Shown: positions 9,087 through 17,589 of the stretch, one piece after another
How positions within the stretch are numbered: position 1 is the first letter of the stretch
Layout: every line of letters begins with the position of its first letter
NCBI RefSeq assembly: GCF_003970925.1
Contig: NZ_RWJF01000001.1
Span: 2,412,501 to 2,476,500 of the forward strand
Length of the DNA stretch: 64,000 nucleotides
DNA from: Sphingomonas ginkgonis
Lineage (GTDB): Bacteria > Pseudomonadota > Alphaproteobacteria > Sphingomonadales > Sphingomonadaceae
Direction: 5' to 3'
Translations under genes and position numbers: made by a program
Notes under the pieces: model-generated
What the model was told of the DNA's origin: nothing
What the model saw: the letters and a program-made list of their open reading frames with translations, nothing else
The model's database searches: none

Positions 9087-10187
9087 GTGCTTTCTCCCAT
9101 CAGCGTCGTGGTCGGCACGCGTCCCGAAGCGATCAAGCTCGCGCCGGTTGTTGCAGCGTTGCGTAACCGTCGCCACCCGCTGCAGCTGGTCTTCACCGGC
9201 CAGCATCCGCTGCGCGACGGTGACTTCGGGCTCGGCGGTGCCGCTTGCCATCTCGGCATGCCGAGCTTCGGCCACCCGCGACGCTACGCGGATGCCCTTG
9301 CCCTCCGCCTGGCGCCCATTGTCCGGGCCGCCTCGCTGGTGATCGTCCAATTCGATACGTCGAGCGCGCTGGCCGGCGCACTGGCGGCGGAGGCGGCGGG
9401 CGTCCCGCTCGCCCATGTCGAAGCCGGTCTGCGAAGCTTCGACCGCACCATGCCCTGGCCGGAGGAGGAATTCCGGATCGAGATCGACGAGCGGGCGGAC
9501 CTCCTGTTCGCGCCGACCCAGACCAGCGCGACCAACCTCCGGCGCGAGCGCGTCGCCGGCACCATCCACGTCACCGGCAACACCGCCATCGACGCGCTGC
9601 TGCAACGCGTTGCGGACCTCCCGCCGGCGTCCCCGCCGGCCCTGCCCTACATCCTCGTCACCTGCCACCGTCGCGAAAGCTGGGGCGGTGCCCAGGCCGC
9701 GATCGCGCTTGCGCTCGCCGCGCTGGCGCGTCGCGGCGACGTCGAGGTGCGGCTCGTCCTCCACCCCAACCCGCGTGTCCGCTCGACCATGATCGACCTG
9801 CTCGGGAAGGAAGCCAACCTCAGGCTGCTCGACCCACTCGACCACGCCGCCATGCTCCAGCAGATGCGCAACGCCCGCCTGCTGCTGAGCGATTCCGGCG
9901 GGATCCAGGAGGAAGCGCCGGCGCTCGGCATCCCGCTCCTGGTGCTGCGCGACCGCACCGAGCGCCCGGAGGCGATCGCGACCGGCAACATGCTGCTCGT
10001 CGGCACCGACGTCGCCCGGATCCTCGGTGCGGCGACCCGCGTGCTCAGCGACCCGGCGGTCCATGAGACGATGAGCCGACCGTCATTCCCCTATGGCGAC
10101 GGCCGCTCGGGCGAGCGCATCGCCGACCTCCTCGTTACCTGGCTCGCAGCGCGTGACAGCAAGGCGCAAGAACGTCGCCGTGCCTGA
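9087..10187 (+). CDS. wecB: UDP-N-acetylglucosamine 2-epimerase family protein (divergent)
   Basis: WecB-type non-hydrolysing epimerase, 366 aa, a GT-B fold enzyme that interconverts UDP-GlcNAc and UDP-ManNAc. Seen motifs: GTRPEAIKLAPV at residues 10-21, HVEAGLRSFD followed by PWPEEEFR, GNTAIDAL, TCHRRESWG, and DSGGIQEEAP near the C-terminus followed by RDRTERPEA. It starts at GTG 9087. The region of residues 38-100 departs from the classical enzymes: after TGQHP the usual motif is replaced, and VQFDTSSA stands where most members have a GDT motif. The substrate may therefore differ. No other surface-sugar gene is adjacent, so its pathway is not defined by context. Confidence 0.85.
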   Translation: MLSPISVVVGTRPEAIKLAPVVAALRNRRHPLQLVFTGQHPLRDGDFGLGGAACHLGMPSFGHPRRYADALALRLAPIVRAASLVIVQFDTSSALAGALAAEAAGVPLAHVEAGLRSFDRTMPWPEEEFRIEIDERADLLFAPTQTSATNLRRERVAGTIHVTGNTAIDALLQRVADLPPASPPALPYILVTCHRRESWGGAQAAIALALAALARRGDVEVRLVLHPNPRVRSTMIDLLGKEANLRLLDPLDHAAMLQQMRNARLLLSDSGGIQEEAPALGIPLLVLRDRTERPEAIATGNMLLVGTDVARILGAATRVLSDPAVHETMSRPSFPYGDGRSGERIADLLVTWLAARDSKAQERRRA

Positions 10188-10235
10188 TTGACTAGCGGCT
10201 CGCCTTCCCCCATAGGCCCGGCCTCCCCGCTATTT

Positions 10236-10311
10236 GGCCCCTTCGTCTAGCGGTCTAGGACGTCGCCCTCTCACGGCGAAAACACGGGTTCGAGTCCCGT
10301 AGGGGTCACCA
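10236..10311 (+). tRNA. tRNA-Glu (anticodon CTC)
   Basis: Full cloverleaf of 76 nt including encoded CCA. The acceptor arm GGCCCCT pairs with AGGGGTC with one G-U pair; the anticodon stem TCGCC/GGCGA encloses the loop CTCTCAC, giving anticodon CTC; the T arm holds GGTTCGAGTCC. Discriminator base is A. It lies between wecB and the arabinan locus. Confidence 0.96.
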
Positions 10312-10338
10312 GCGTGCGCTGTTCCCGGCGCCCGCGGG

Positions 10339-12378
10339 TCAGTCGAACAGCTTCAGTTCCACCAGCCTGACGGGCTTTCCGATCGGCTTCGCCATAACCA
10401 GCCGGACCTTGTTCGTGCGGACGGGTGAGAAGCGGAGTTGGGTGATGCCGTTCGCCAGGACCGTGCGTGCGGTCGCGACGGCCACCCACTGCCCCGCGGC
10501 CCATCGTTCGAGCCGAACCTCGTCTGGCGCAACGATGCCGCCGTTGGCAAAGAACGCCAGCGCCGCACTGCCGATCCGCTGCTCGCGGCCGAGCTCCAGC
10601 GCGTACCATTGCTCTTGGCCGTTCGCCGCCGAGGTCCAGCCGTTCGCTAGCTCTGGGAAGAACCAGATCCGGCCGTCGACCGCATCGTGGAGCGCTTCCG
10701 GCGCCGCGTTGCTCGACGCGCTCGGGAGCGGATAGGCGTTGCGGACGAGCTGGACGGCAAGGTCGACTGGGCGGGCAATCGCGGGCAGCGGACGCGGCAT
10801 GATCCCGACTTCCAGACGGCCCAACTCCCCGCGCCGCGCGACCGGCCGGCCGTCGAGCCAAACTCTCAGGCCCGCGCCGCGCTGGTAGTGCCTTCCGTCC
10901 TGATCCCAGACGATGCTGACCAGCCGCCCCTTGTAGGGGAGGTTCTGAAGCGCGAACCAACGCAGCCGACCGGATCCAGCCGAGGGCACCAGCGGATCGA
11001 CCACCAGCTTGTTGCCGGATTGTGGGACCAGCCCCGCTACGGTGGTGATCAGCAGGTCGTCGAACCCGCTGTGGAAATAGTGATGGCTCCTCTCGAGCCC
11101 GACGATTGGCCGGCCGGTATCGGGATCATAATCCTCCTCGAGGTCGAGCCTGCCGTCCTGGTAGTGGAGCGCGGCATATTGCCGAAACAGCCGGAACCAG
11201 TCGTCCGCGCTTGCCACCCTTCCATGCCGATCCTGCCGGAGATAGTTGGCCAGTCCCTGCAGCACCTGGGTGGTCTGGAATGGCCAGGCCGGACCGTTCC
11301 ACTGGCATTCGGGCCGCCCCGTCGCCTTGTCGTAGCGGAACTGGCGCATGTAGAAGGGATAGCTTGGCTCGACCGTCCGAAGCCCGGCTGCACCCGCCAG
11401 CTCGCGCCTGTCGAGCAGATGCGCCCAGGCATCTCGATAGTCGCTGCCGCTAACCAGCCCGAAGGTCCACGGCAGATAGCCGACCAGTTCGCGCCCGCGG
11501 ATCGGCGCCCAGTAGTGCACGAACGCGTTGTCTACCTTGAAGCGATCGACGAAGTGGCCGAGCGACGGGCTCCACAGCGCCGCCAGCATGGGCCGCCGCA
11601 GCGCCTCGCTTCGTGCCTCATAGTCCGCGGCAACCGCGCCGTCTCCAGCCAGCGCGGCGATGGCTGCGATGGCACGGGCGTTCGCCGCCATGTAGCTGTT
11701 GATCGACGGTCGGAAGGACTGGCCTCCGGTGAAGCCATCCTTGCCGCCCGACGCATCGATCGAGCTGATCGTATACTCGGTCGCGTCGAGCAGCGGCTCG
11801 ATCCAGTACAGGCCCTTGCTGAAGTCGAAATGGTCGTCCCACGCCCCATAGAGATGCCGCATCGCGGACAGGTGGCGGATGGCGGCGGCACGATCGCCGT
11901 CCACGAGGTAGCGGGCCCACACGGCGTCCGCGATGGCCTCGCTGAAGTGACGGTCGTTGCCGCCGTCCTCGTAGAGGTAGTTGATGTAGTCGTCGGCATA
12001 GCGCCGATCACGCAGCCAGCGCGCCTCGTAGAGGTGGAAGCCCGTCGCATCGTTGAGGCTGGCGTAGGGCTCCCGCTGCCAGCCCACGTCGTCGAGGAAC
12101 TCGGTGGTGATGAAGCCCTTGGGTCCAAGGTCACGCTGGTGCGCCCGGACGATCTTCCAGCGGTAGTAATAAACCTCGTCGAGCCGCGGGTCGGAGGAGT
12201 CCCAGAAAGGAATATTGTCGACGTACCAGTTGCCGTCGTTGCCGAACCGCTCGGCCGCGATCCGGTGAGTATCGAGCGGCAGCGCCGATATACGGGCGGA
12301 CGCCGGCTCTGCCGAGGCAAGGGACAGGCCGGCGGCGAGGCGAAAGGCCCAGCGGCCGGCCCTCGACCGCCCGACCAT
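10339..12378 (-). CDS. MGH1-like glycoside hydrolase with C-terminal discoidin domain
   Basis: Predicted secreted glycosidase of 679 aa. After a signal-like N-terminus (LAAGLSLASAEPASA), residues about 40-480 look like an (alpha/alpha)6-barrel of the MGH1-like/six-hairpin group, with WYVDNIPFWDSSDP, GAWDDHFDFSKGLYW, RPSINSYMAANA, ECQWNGPAWPFQT and SHHYFHSGFDDLL as conserved blocks. Residues about 540-679 form an F5/8-type C (discoidin) carbohydrate-binding domain ending in VRLVELKLFD. The substrate is not certain; the arabinan-locus context suggests arabinose-containing glycans. The ATG at 12378 overlaps the stop of the upstream receptor by one base (TGATG), so the pair is translationally coupled. 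A TTG three bases upstream is less likely. Confidence 0.82.
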   Translation of the reverse strand: MVGRSRAGRWAFRLAAGLSLASAEPASARISALPLDTHRIAAERFGNDGNWYVDNIPFWDSSDPRLDEVYYYRWKIVRAHQRDLGPKGFITTEFLDDVGWQREPYASLNDATGFHLYEARWLRDRRYADDYINYLYEDGGNDRHFSEAIADAVWARYLVDGDRAAAIRHLSAMRHLYGAWDDHFDFSKGLYWIEPLLDATEYTISSIDASGGKDGFTGGQSFRPSINSYMAANARAIAAIAALAGDGAVAADYEARSEALRRPMLAALWSPSLGHFVDRFKVDNAFVHYWAPIRGRELVGYLPWTFGLVSGSDYRDAWAHLLDRRELAGAAGLRTVEPSYPFYMRQFRYDKATGRPECQWNGPAWPFQTTQVLQGLANYLRQDRHGRVASADDWFRLFRQYAALHYQDGRLDLEEDYDPDTGRPIVGLERSHHYFHSGFDDLLITTVAGLVPQSGNKLVVDPLVPSAGSGRLRWFALQNLPYKGRLVSIVWDQDGRHYQRGAGLRVWLDGRPVARRGELGRLEVGIMPRPLPAIARPVDLAVQLVRNAYPLPSASSNAAPEALHDAVDGRIWFFPELANGWTSAANGQEQWYALELGREQRIGSAALAFFANGGIVAPDEVRLERWAAGQWVAVATARTVLANGITQLRFSPVRTNKVRLVMAKPIGKPVRLVELKLFD

Positions 12379-15362
12379 CAATCGAACGCGTAGCGAACGC
12401 CGAGCGCGAAGGTACGCGGGATCAGCACGGTGCCGAGATTGTACATCTCGAACCCGCCCTTGTCGCCGAACTTGTAATATTCCTGCTGCTTGGCCTTGGT
12501 GAGGTTGGTCGCGTCCAGGGTCAGGCCGAGCTGCTTGCTGAGGTTGTAGGTGAGCTGGAAGTCGAGGCTCTTGTCCGGTCGCCGCCAGACCCCGATCGGG
12601 TTGGCGAACAGCCGCGCCTCGTTGCGCTGGAGGAAGGCCTGGCGCCAGACGTAGGACAGGCGAGCGCCGATCGGCCCACGATCGTAGGCCGCGGTGACAT
12701 TGTAGGAGAAGTTGGACACGCCGAAGAAGGAGGTCCGACTCTGCCCCGTGATGTTGCCGTTGATGTCCACTTCCGGGATGTTCTGCGACGAGCGCAGCAG
12801 CGTGAAGCTGCCCTGCGCGCCGAGCCCCTTGAACACGCCGGGAAGCCAGCGCGGGAAGAAGACGAAGCCGAACTCGCCGCCCTTGAGCACGCCGTTGGAC
12901 GCGTTTTCGGGCTGGGTGATCACGAAATTGTTGGTGTTGAGCCCGGTGCCCGGGATCACCTGGAGCGAGGTGATCGGCACCACCAGCCCTTGGATGTTGC
13001 GCTTGAACAGCGTGCCGTAGATCGCGCTGTCACGATCGAAATACCATTCCGCCGACAGGTCGAGGTTCTTGGACCGCGTCGGTTGCAGGGTCGGGTTGCC
13101 ACGCGAGCCCGAACCGCGCCCGACCTGGGTCAGGTCACCCGTCAACGTGTAGTTCGGGTTGAGATCCCCGAAGCCCGGACGGCGCAGCGTCTCGCCATAG
13201 TTGAAGCGCAGTCGCACGTTGCGGATCGGTTCGTACCGGACGGTGACCGACGGCAGCAGCCGATGCGCATTCGCCGACCCCGGTGTTGCGATGCCGGTGA
13301 ACCGGTCGGTGAAGTTCACGTTGGTCTTCACGTCGACATAGCGGACGCCGGCCTGGGCCTGCAGCGGGCGCCCGAACAGCGGCACCTCCACGTCCGCTTG
13401 GACATAGGCGGCCTTGTTCACTTCCCGCACCCGGAACACGGGGATGAAGTTGAAGTCGCTGCTCAGCCGGATGTTGTTGGTCGTGCCGAGTGTCGACAGG
13501 TAGAGCTGGCGCACCGCGTCCGCGTTGGCGGCATTGTAGTAGCCGTTCGGCGCGATCCAGAAGGTCGGGACATCGGCCTCCCCGTCGAAGAAGTTGTGGT
13601 TCAGATAATAAGCGTCGGGACCGAGCGTCGAGAGATTGACTCCGAGCGCCCCGGCGTCGGCCGCGCGGGACAGGGCGCGCGCCGTGCGGTTGTCGTAGCG
13701 AACGCCGGCCTTGATCTGGCGGAGGAACCCGCTGTCCCACTTATACTCGCCGTCCAGGTGCAGCGTGTAGGCGCCGCCCTTGTTGATGTCGCCATTGTCG
13801 TACAGCTCGCCGACATTCCACGAGGTCGGCTGCGCCAGCAGGCGGTCGTCGGCAAAATGGTATGACGGGATGCCGTTGCCGGTGTTGAAGTTGACGTCAA
13901 TCTCGCTGGCCACGCGGTTGAGCCGCTGCGCAAAGAAGGTGGTCTCGTTCTTGCTGTTCTGGCGCGACAGGTCCGCGGTGATCTTGCCGTTCTGACCGAC
14001 GTCCCACTTGCCGTTCAGCGCATAGACGAAGTCGTCAGTCTTGTTCGTCGCATAGTCGCCGCTCTGGAAGCCGAACACGTTGAACGCGTTGCGCGCCTGG
14101 ACGATGTTGGTGCCGTCGTAGAGCTGCACGTTGGTCGGCTGCGGCAGCCAGAAGTCAACGAAGCTGAACTGGAGGCTGTTGAAGGTGTTGCCCCGGAAGC
14201 CCGAGTAGAACATTTCGGCGGTGTAGACCGAGCGGCTGTTGGGCGACCATTGCAGCGCCGCGTTGACCGAGGGTCGCTCGCGCCGGCCGTAGAGGTCCGA
14301 GGAGAAGACCGCGTCGCGCGACAGAAGGTAGGGCGTGGCGACGCCGTTGACGAGCATGGTCGAGCCGGCCGCGTCCGGCAGGCCCGCGTCGGTGCCCGGC
14401 TGCCACTCGCCCGCGCCCGGGCCACGAATATAGGCGCCGGTGATCGGGTCGGTCGCAGCGGGGAAGATCCGCTGGTAGGGCGTGAGCCCCGTTCCGGGGG
14501 TCGGATTGCCGTCCGCGAACGGCACTTGAGCTCCGGCCGTCACCGCTTGGGTCCGATAGTTGTAGCGGGTGTAGCTGGCGTTCACGAGCACGCCGATGTC
14601 GCCGATGCCGGTTTCCCAGCGATCGCTGATCAGCCCCGAGACGATCGGATTTATCCGGCGCGATTGCTCGTCGTAGATGCCGCGGGCCACCGCCGAGATG
14701 GCGAAGCCCTTGAAGTCGAACGGGCGGCGGGTGAACACGTCGATCTGCCCGGCGATGCCGGTCTCGATCTGCTCGGCGGCGCGGGTCTTGTAGACGTCGA
14801 CCCGCTTGACGAGAGTCGCGGGGATATCCTGAAGCGCGAACGCCTGGCCGGACGCGGTGAAGATGTTGCGCCCGTTGAGCGTGGTCAGCGCATCGGGCAG
14901 GCCGCGGATCGAAATGGCGCCGGCCTCGCCGGCACCGCGGTCGGTAACCTGCACGCCGGTCACCCGCTGCAGCGCCTCGATGACATTGTTGTCCGGCAGC
15001 TTGCCGACGTCCTCGGCGACGATCGAGTCCACCACCTGGGTGGCGTTGCGCTTGACGTTCAGCGCCCCGACGATCGACGCGCGGACACCGGTGACGACGA
15101 TCTCGTCGCCGGACGCGGGCGCCTGGCCGGGAGCTGCGGCTGTCGTCGGCGCTGCCGCGTCGCTCGCGGCCGCATCGCTCGTGTTCGGCGCCGGCGGAGG
15201 AACGGCCGGCCCGACCGAGCGGGCGGGTGTGCCGTCGGAAGGCGTCTCCGGCGCGTCGGTCGGAACTCCACCGGTCTTCGGCGGAGTCTGCGCCAGAACA
15301 GGAGCGCTCGTCACCAGGGCCAACGCCGACACGGAACCCAGCACCACGGGCTTGAAAGCCAT
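12378..15362 (-). CDS. TonB-dependent receptor (carbohydrate type), arabinan locus
   Basis: Outer-membrane receptor of 994 aa. Signal peptide ends at about residue 25 (SAPVLAQ). A Pro/Ala-rich spacer leads to the plug domain (about 90-220), which starts with DEIVVTGVRASI and has VDSIVAEDVGKLPD, ALQRVTGVQV and ISIRGLPDALTTLNGR. The rest is the 22-stranded barrel, closing with FALGVRYAFD, a proper C-terminal aromatic signature. This is the Xanthomonas/Caulobacter-type sugar TBDR group, taking up oligosaccharides with TonB/ExbBD energy. ATG 15362 has GGGAG eight bases upstream; an in-frame upstream start is not supported. It is co-transcribed with the MGH1-like glycosidase. Likely ligand: arabino-oligosaccharides, from context. 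Confidence 0.93.
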   Translation of the reverse strand: MAFKPVVLGSVSALALVTSAPVLAQTPPKTGGVPTDAPETPSDGTPARSVGPAVPPPAPNTSDAAASDAAAPTTAAAPGQAPASGDEIVVTGVRASIVGALNVKRNATQVVDSIVAEDVGKLPDNNVIEALQRVTGVQVTDRGAGEAGAISIRGLPDALTTLNGRNIFTASGQAFALQDIPATLVKRVDVYKTRAAEQIETGIAGQIDVFTRRPFDFKGFAISAVARGIYDEQSRRINPIVSGLISDRWETGIGDIGVLVNASYTRYNYRTQAVTAGAQVPFADGNPTPGTGLTPYQRIFPAATDPITGAYIRGPGAGEWQPGTDAGLPDAAGSTMLVNGVATPYLLSRDAVFSSDLYGRRERPSVNAALQWSPNSRSVYTAEMFYSGFRGNTFNSLQFSFVDFWLPQPTNVQLYDGTNIVQARNAFNVFGFQSGDYATNKTDDFVYALNGKWDVGQNGKITADLSRQNSKNETTFFAQRLNRVASEIDVNFNTGNGIPSYHFADDRLLAQPTSWNVGELYDNGDINKGGAYTLHLDGEYKWDSGFLRQIKAGVRYDNRTARALSRAADAGALGVNLSTLGPDAYYLNHNFFDGEADVPTFWIAPNGYYNAANADAVRQLYLSTLGTTNNIRLSSDFNFIPVFRVREVNKAAYVQADVEVPLFGRPLQAQAGVRYVDVKTNVNFTDRFTGIATPGSANAHRLLPSVTVRYEPIRNVRLRFNYGETLRRPGFGDLNPNYTLTGDLTQVGRGSGSRGNPTLQPTRSKNLDLSAEWYFDRDSAIYGTLFKRNIQGLVVPITSLQVIPGTGLNTNNFVITQPENASNGVLKGGEFGFVFFPRWLPGVFKGLGAQGSFTLLRSSQNIPEVDINGNITGQSRTSFFGVSNFSYNVTAAYDRGPIGARLSYVWRQAFLQRNEARLFANPIGVWRRPDKSLDFQLTYNLSKQLGLTLDATNLTKAKQQEYYKFGDKGGFEMYNLGTVLIPRTFALGVRYAFD

Positions 15363-15392
15363 TGTCACTCTCCCAGAAACCGTCTGATGCGG

Positions 15393-15406
15393 CATTACTC
15401 CGACAA
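15393..15406 (-). promoter_or_regulatory. candidate GntR operator upstream of the TonB receptor
   Basis: On the minus strand this reads TTGTCGGAGTAATG, 31 bases ahead of the receptor ATG. Twelve bases (GTCGGAGTAATG) recur exactly ahead of the aldehyde dehydrogenase gene, and GTC(G/T)GAGTA recurs ahead of the sugar transporter. It approximates the TNGTNNNACNA pattern known for FadR-type GntR proteins. Confidence 0.42.
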
Positions 15407-15520
15407 GAGATAACTATCGCCGGGTGAGTCTGGCAAGCAGATAAGTCTGGGTTTGCGCAGATATGCCTGTATTGCCGCGAGCGTGTGAAGCCGGCCACAC
15501 CTAGCGATTAGTCCTACTAC

Positions 15521-16555
15521 TCAGACGAGCGGGCCATTGGCCCGAGGTTCGCCGAAATTCGGGCTGCCGTCCGCATGGTAGCCGAATGGCTGCACCCGCG
15601 TATGGCGGTTGGGGTCGAACAGCGGATCGCCCTTGATCTTCTCATAGTCGCGACCGTGATAGACGAGCATGTCGCGGCCGCGTTCGTCTACGGTGAAGCT
15701 GTTGTGTCCCGGGCCGAACACCTTGTTGCGCGGCGACGACTGGAACACCGGCACCGGAGACTTGGTCCACGCCGCAGGGTCCATGATATCGTGGTCGGCG
15801 CGCGCGGTCAGCATCCCCATGCAGTAGCGCGCGTCGGTGGCACTGGCCGAGTAGGTGATGAACAGCTTGCCATGGCGCTGCAGGCAAGCCGGCGCCTCGG
15901 CAACCTTGAAGCCGCGCGTCTCCCACGGCAGCGTCGGCACGGTCAGCCGGGTGGCCTTAGCGGCGAGCGTCAGCGGCGTGGCCAGCGGCGCTAAATAGAG
16001 GTTGGAGTTGGTGTCGATCCCCGGCTCACGCTGCGCCCAGGCGAAGTAGCGCTGGCCCTTGTGGACGAAGCTCGTGCTGTCGAGGGTGAAGCTGTCCCAG
16101 CCGGTATCGACCTTGCCCAGCACCGACCAGCGTCCCGTCATCGGGTCCGGTCCGTCGCAGGCTACCGCATAGGTGCGGATCCGGAACACGTCCTCGCCGC
16201 CGCCGCTCGGACCGGCAGCGAAATACATGATCCAGCGCCCGCCAATCAGGTGCATTTCGGGCGCCCAGATAAAGCCCGACATCGGCCCGCTCGCCTGATG
16301 CCGCCACAACACCTTCTCGGTCGCGGTCGACAGCCCGGCGATGGTGCGCGAGCGTCGCAGCACCAACCGGTCATATTCCGGCACCGAGCCGGTCATGTAG
16401 TACCAGCCGTCGCTGTGCCGGAAGACCTGCGCATCGGCGCGATTGCGTACCAGCGGGTTGACGATCCGGGCCGCCGCGGGCCGGGCCAGCGCGGGGGCCG
16501 CGGCGAGCGCCGCACCGGCGGCAACGAAATGGCGGCGGGTGAGGTCAGATGTCAT
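15521..16555 (-). CDS. glycoside hydrolase family 43 protein, Tat-exported
   Basis: Protein of 344 aa with a twin-arginine signal (TRRHFVAAGAALAAAPALA). The five-bladed propeller carries the expected acidic residues: the base Asp in NRADAQVFRHSDGWYYMTG, a middle acidic residue near SFTLDSTSF, and the acid Glu in VAEAPACLQRHGKLF; GHNSF gives the conserved His. GH43 enzymes release arabinose or xylose by inversion. With an endo-arabinanase and a GH51 enzyme in the same operon, exo-acting alpha-L-arabinofuranosidase is the best guess. It starts two bases behind the stop of the upstream GH43 gene, so the operon is tight. Confidence 0.87.
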   Translation of the reverse strand: MTSDLTRRHFVAAGAALAAAPALARPAAARIVNPLVRNRADAQVFRHSDGWYYMTGSVPEYDRLVLRRSRTIAGLSTATEKVLWRHQASGPMSGFIWAPEMHLIGGRWIMYFAAGPSGGGEDVFRIRTYAVACDGPDPMTGRWSVLGKVDTGWDSFTLDSTSFVHKGQRYFAWAQREPGIDTNSNLYLAPLATPLTLAAKATRLTVPTLPWETRGFKVAEAPACLQRHGKLFITYSASATDARYCMGMLTARADHDIMDPAAWTKSPVPVFQSSPRNKVFGPGHNSFTVDERGRDMLVYHGRDYEKIKGDPLFDPNRHTRVQPFGYHADGSPNFGEPRANGPLV

Positions 16556-16557
16556 GG

Positions 16558-17589
16558 TCACTGCTCCGCTGTCGGCCAGCCGTCTGCGCCCCACCGCAAG
16601 GGTGCGATGCGCAGCGTCGGGGCGCCTTTGTTCTGCCGGTCGTAGGCGTGGTACACGACATAGTCGGTGCCATCCCGGTCGTGCAGGAAGCCAGCATGGC
16701 CCGGCCCGCGCCAGCGCTGCTGTTCCTGCAGGTCGGCGCGAAGGAGGACGGTGCCGCCGCCCTCCAGCATCGAGCTGCCGTCCTTGCCGAGATAGGGTCC
16801 GGTGACCGATTTCGATCGCCCGATCACCGTGTAATAGGTGCTGTTCACGCCCTTGCAGCAATAATCATAGGACGCGAGCAGCCAGTAGGCGCCGCCGTGA
16901 AGGATGATGAAGGGTGCCTCGACCGTGTCCGGCGCGCCGACCGGCACCGGCCGCCGGGCGATCGCGATCGGCCTCGTACCGCGCGCCGGCTTGCCGGTCG
17001 CCGGATCGAGCCGGAACAGCTTCAATCCACTCCAGAAGCTGCCGAGCGCAAGCCACTGACCGCCTGCAGCGTCGATCACCAGGTTGGGGTCGATCGCGTT
17101 GAAGTCGTCGCGCTCGGTCGACTGCACCACCAGCCCCTCGTCGCGCCACCCGTAGCCCGGCGCGGCGGGGTCGAGCGTCGGACTGGTGAACAGCCCAACC
17201 GCCGAGCGGTTCGAGCCGAAGGTCGAGACCGCATAGTAGAGCCGGTACCGACCGTTCACGAATGAAATGTCGGGAGCCCACATCCCCTTGGTCCCCGGCA
17301 CCGCTGCTTCCGCCCAGGCAGGAATCCGATCGATCAGCGAGGCAGCCTTGGTCCAGTTCACCAGGTCGGGTGAGGACCGGCTGGTGATGAACCGCCCGCC
17401 CTCGTTCGGCATGCTGGTCCCGAAGACGTAGTAGCGATCCTTCTCGCGAATGATCACCGGGTCGTGGACCGGCGTAAGGTCGCCAGCGAGACGGAGGTTG
17501 AGCGTGCCCACCAATCCGGTCGGCGCCGGCGCCGCGCCGAGCAGCGCTCCGGCGGCGACCAGCGGAAGCAGGCCTCGCGCGATCCTCAT
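16558..17589 (-). CDS. arabinan endo-1,5-alpha-L-arabinosidase (GH43)
   Basis: Secreted protein of 343 aa with an N-terminal signal peptide (VAAGALLGAAPAP). Catalytic base Asp is in LTPVHDPVIIREKDRYYVFG, the pKa-setting Asp in DDFNAIDPNLVID, and the acid Glu in VEAPFIILHGGAYW. The stretch YDYCCKGVNSTYYTVIGRS is characteristic of endo-arabinanases. It would cut the alpha-1,5-arabinan backbone into oligomers for the TBDR and exo-enzymes. It overlaps the GH51 gene by four bases (ATGA). Confidence 0.92.
   Translation of the reverse strand: MRIARGLLPLVAAGALLGAAPAPTGLVGTLNLRLAGDLTPVHDPVIIREKDRYYVFGTSMPNEGGRFITSRSSPDLVNWTKAASLIDRIPAWAEAAVPGTKGMWAPDISFVNGRYRLYYAVSTFGSNRSAVGLFTSPTLDPAAPGYGWRDEGLVVQSTERDDFNAIDPNLVIDAAGGQWLALGSFWSGLKLFRLDPATGKPARGTRPIAIARRPVPVGAPDTVEAPFIILHGGAYWLLASYDYCCKGVNSTYYTVIGRSKSVTGPYLGKDGSSMLEGGGTVLLRADLQEQQRWRGPGHAGFLHDRDGTDYVVYHAYDRQNKGAPTLRIAPLRWGADGWPTAEQ

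Noticed and set aside
10236..10338. tRNA-Glu as attachment site of a genomic island carrying the arabinan locus
   Set aside because: No integrase gene and no repeat of the tRNA 3' end was noticed at the far side of the locus; composition does not visibly change.
10687..12393. Open frame of 568 codons on the plus strand
   Set aside because: Antisense to the MGH1-like glycosidase; no family features.
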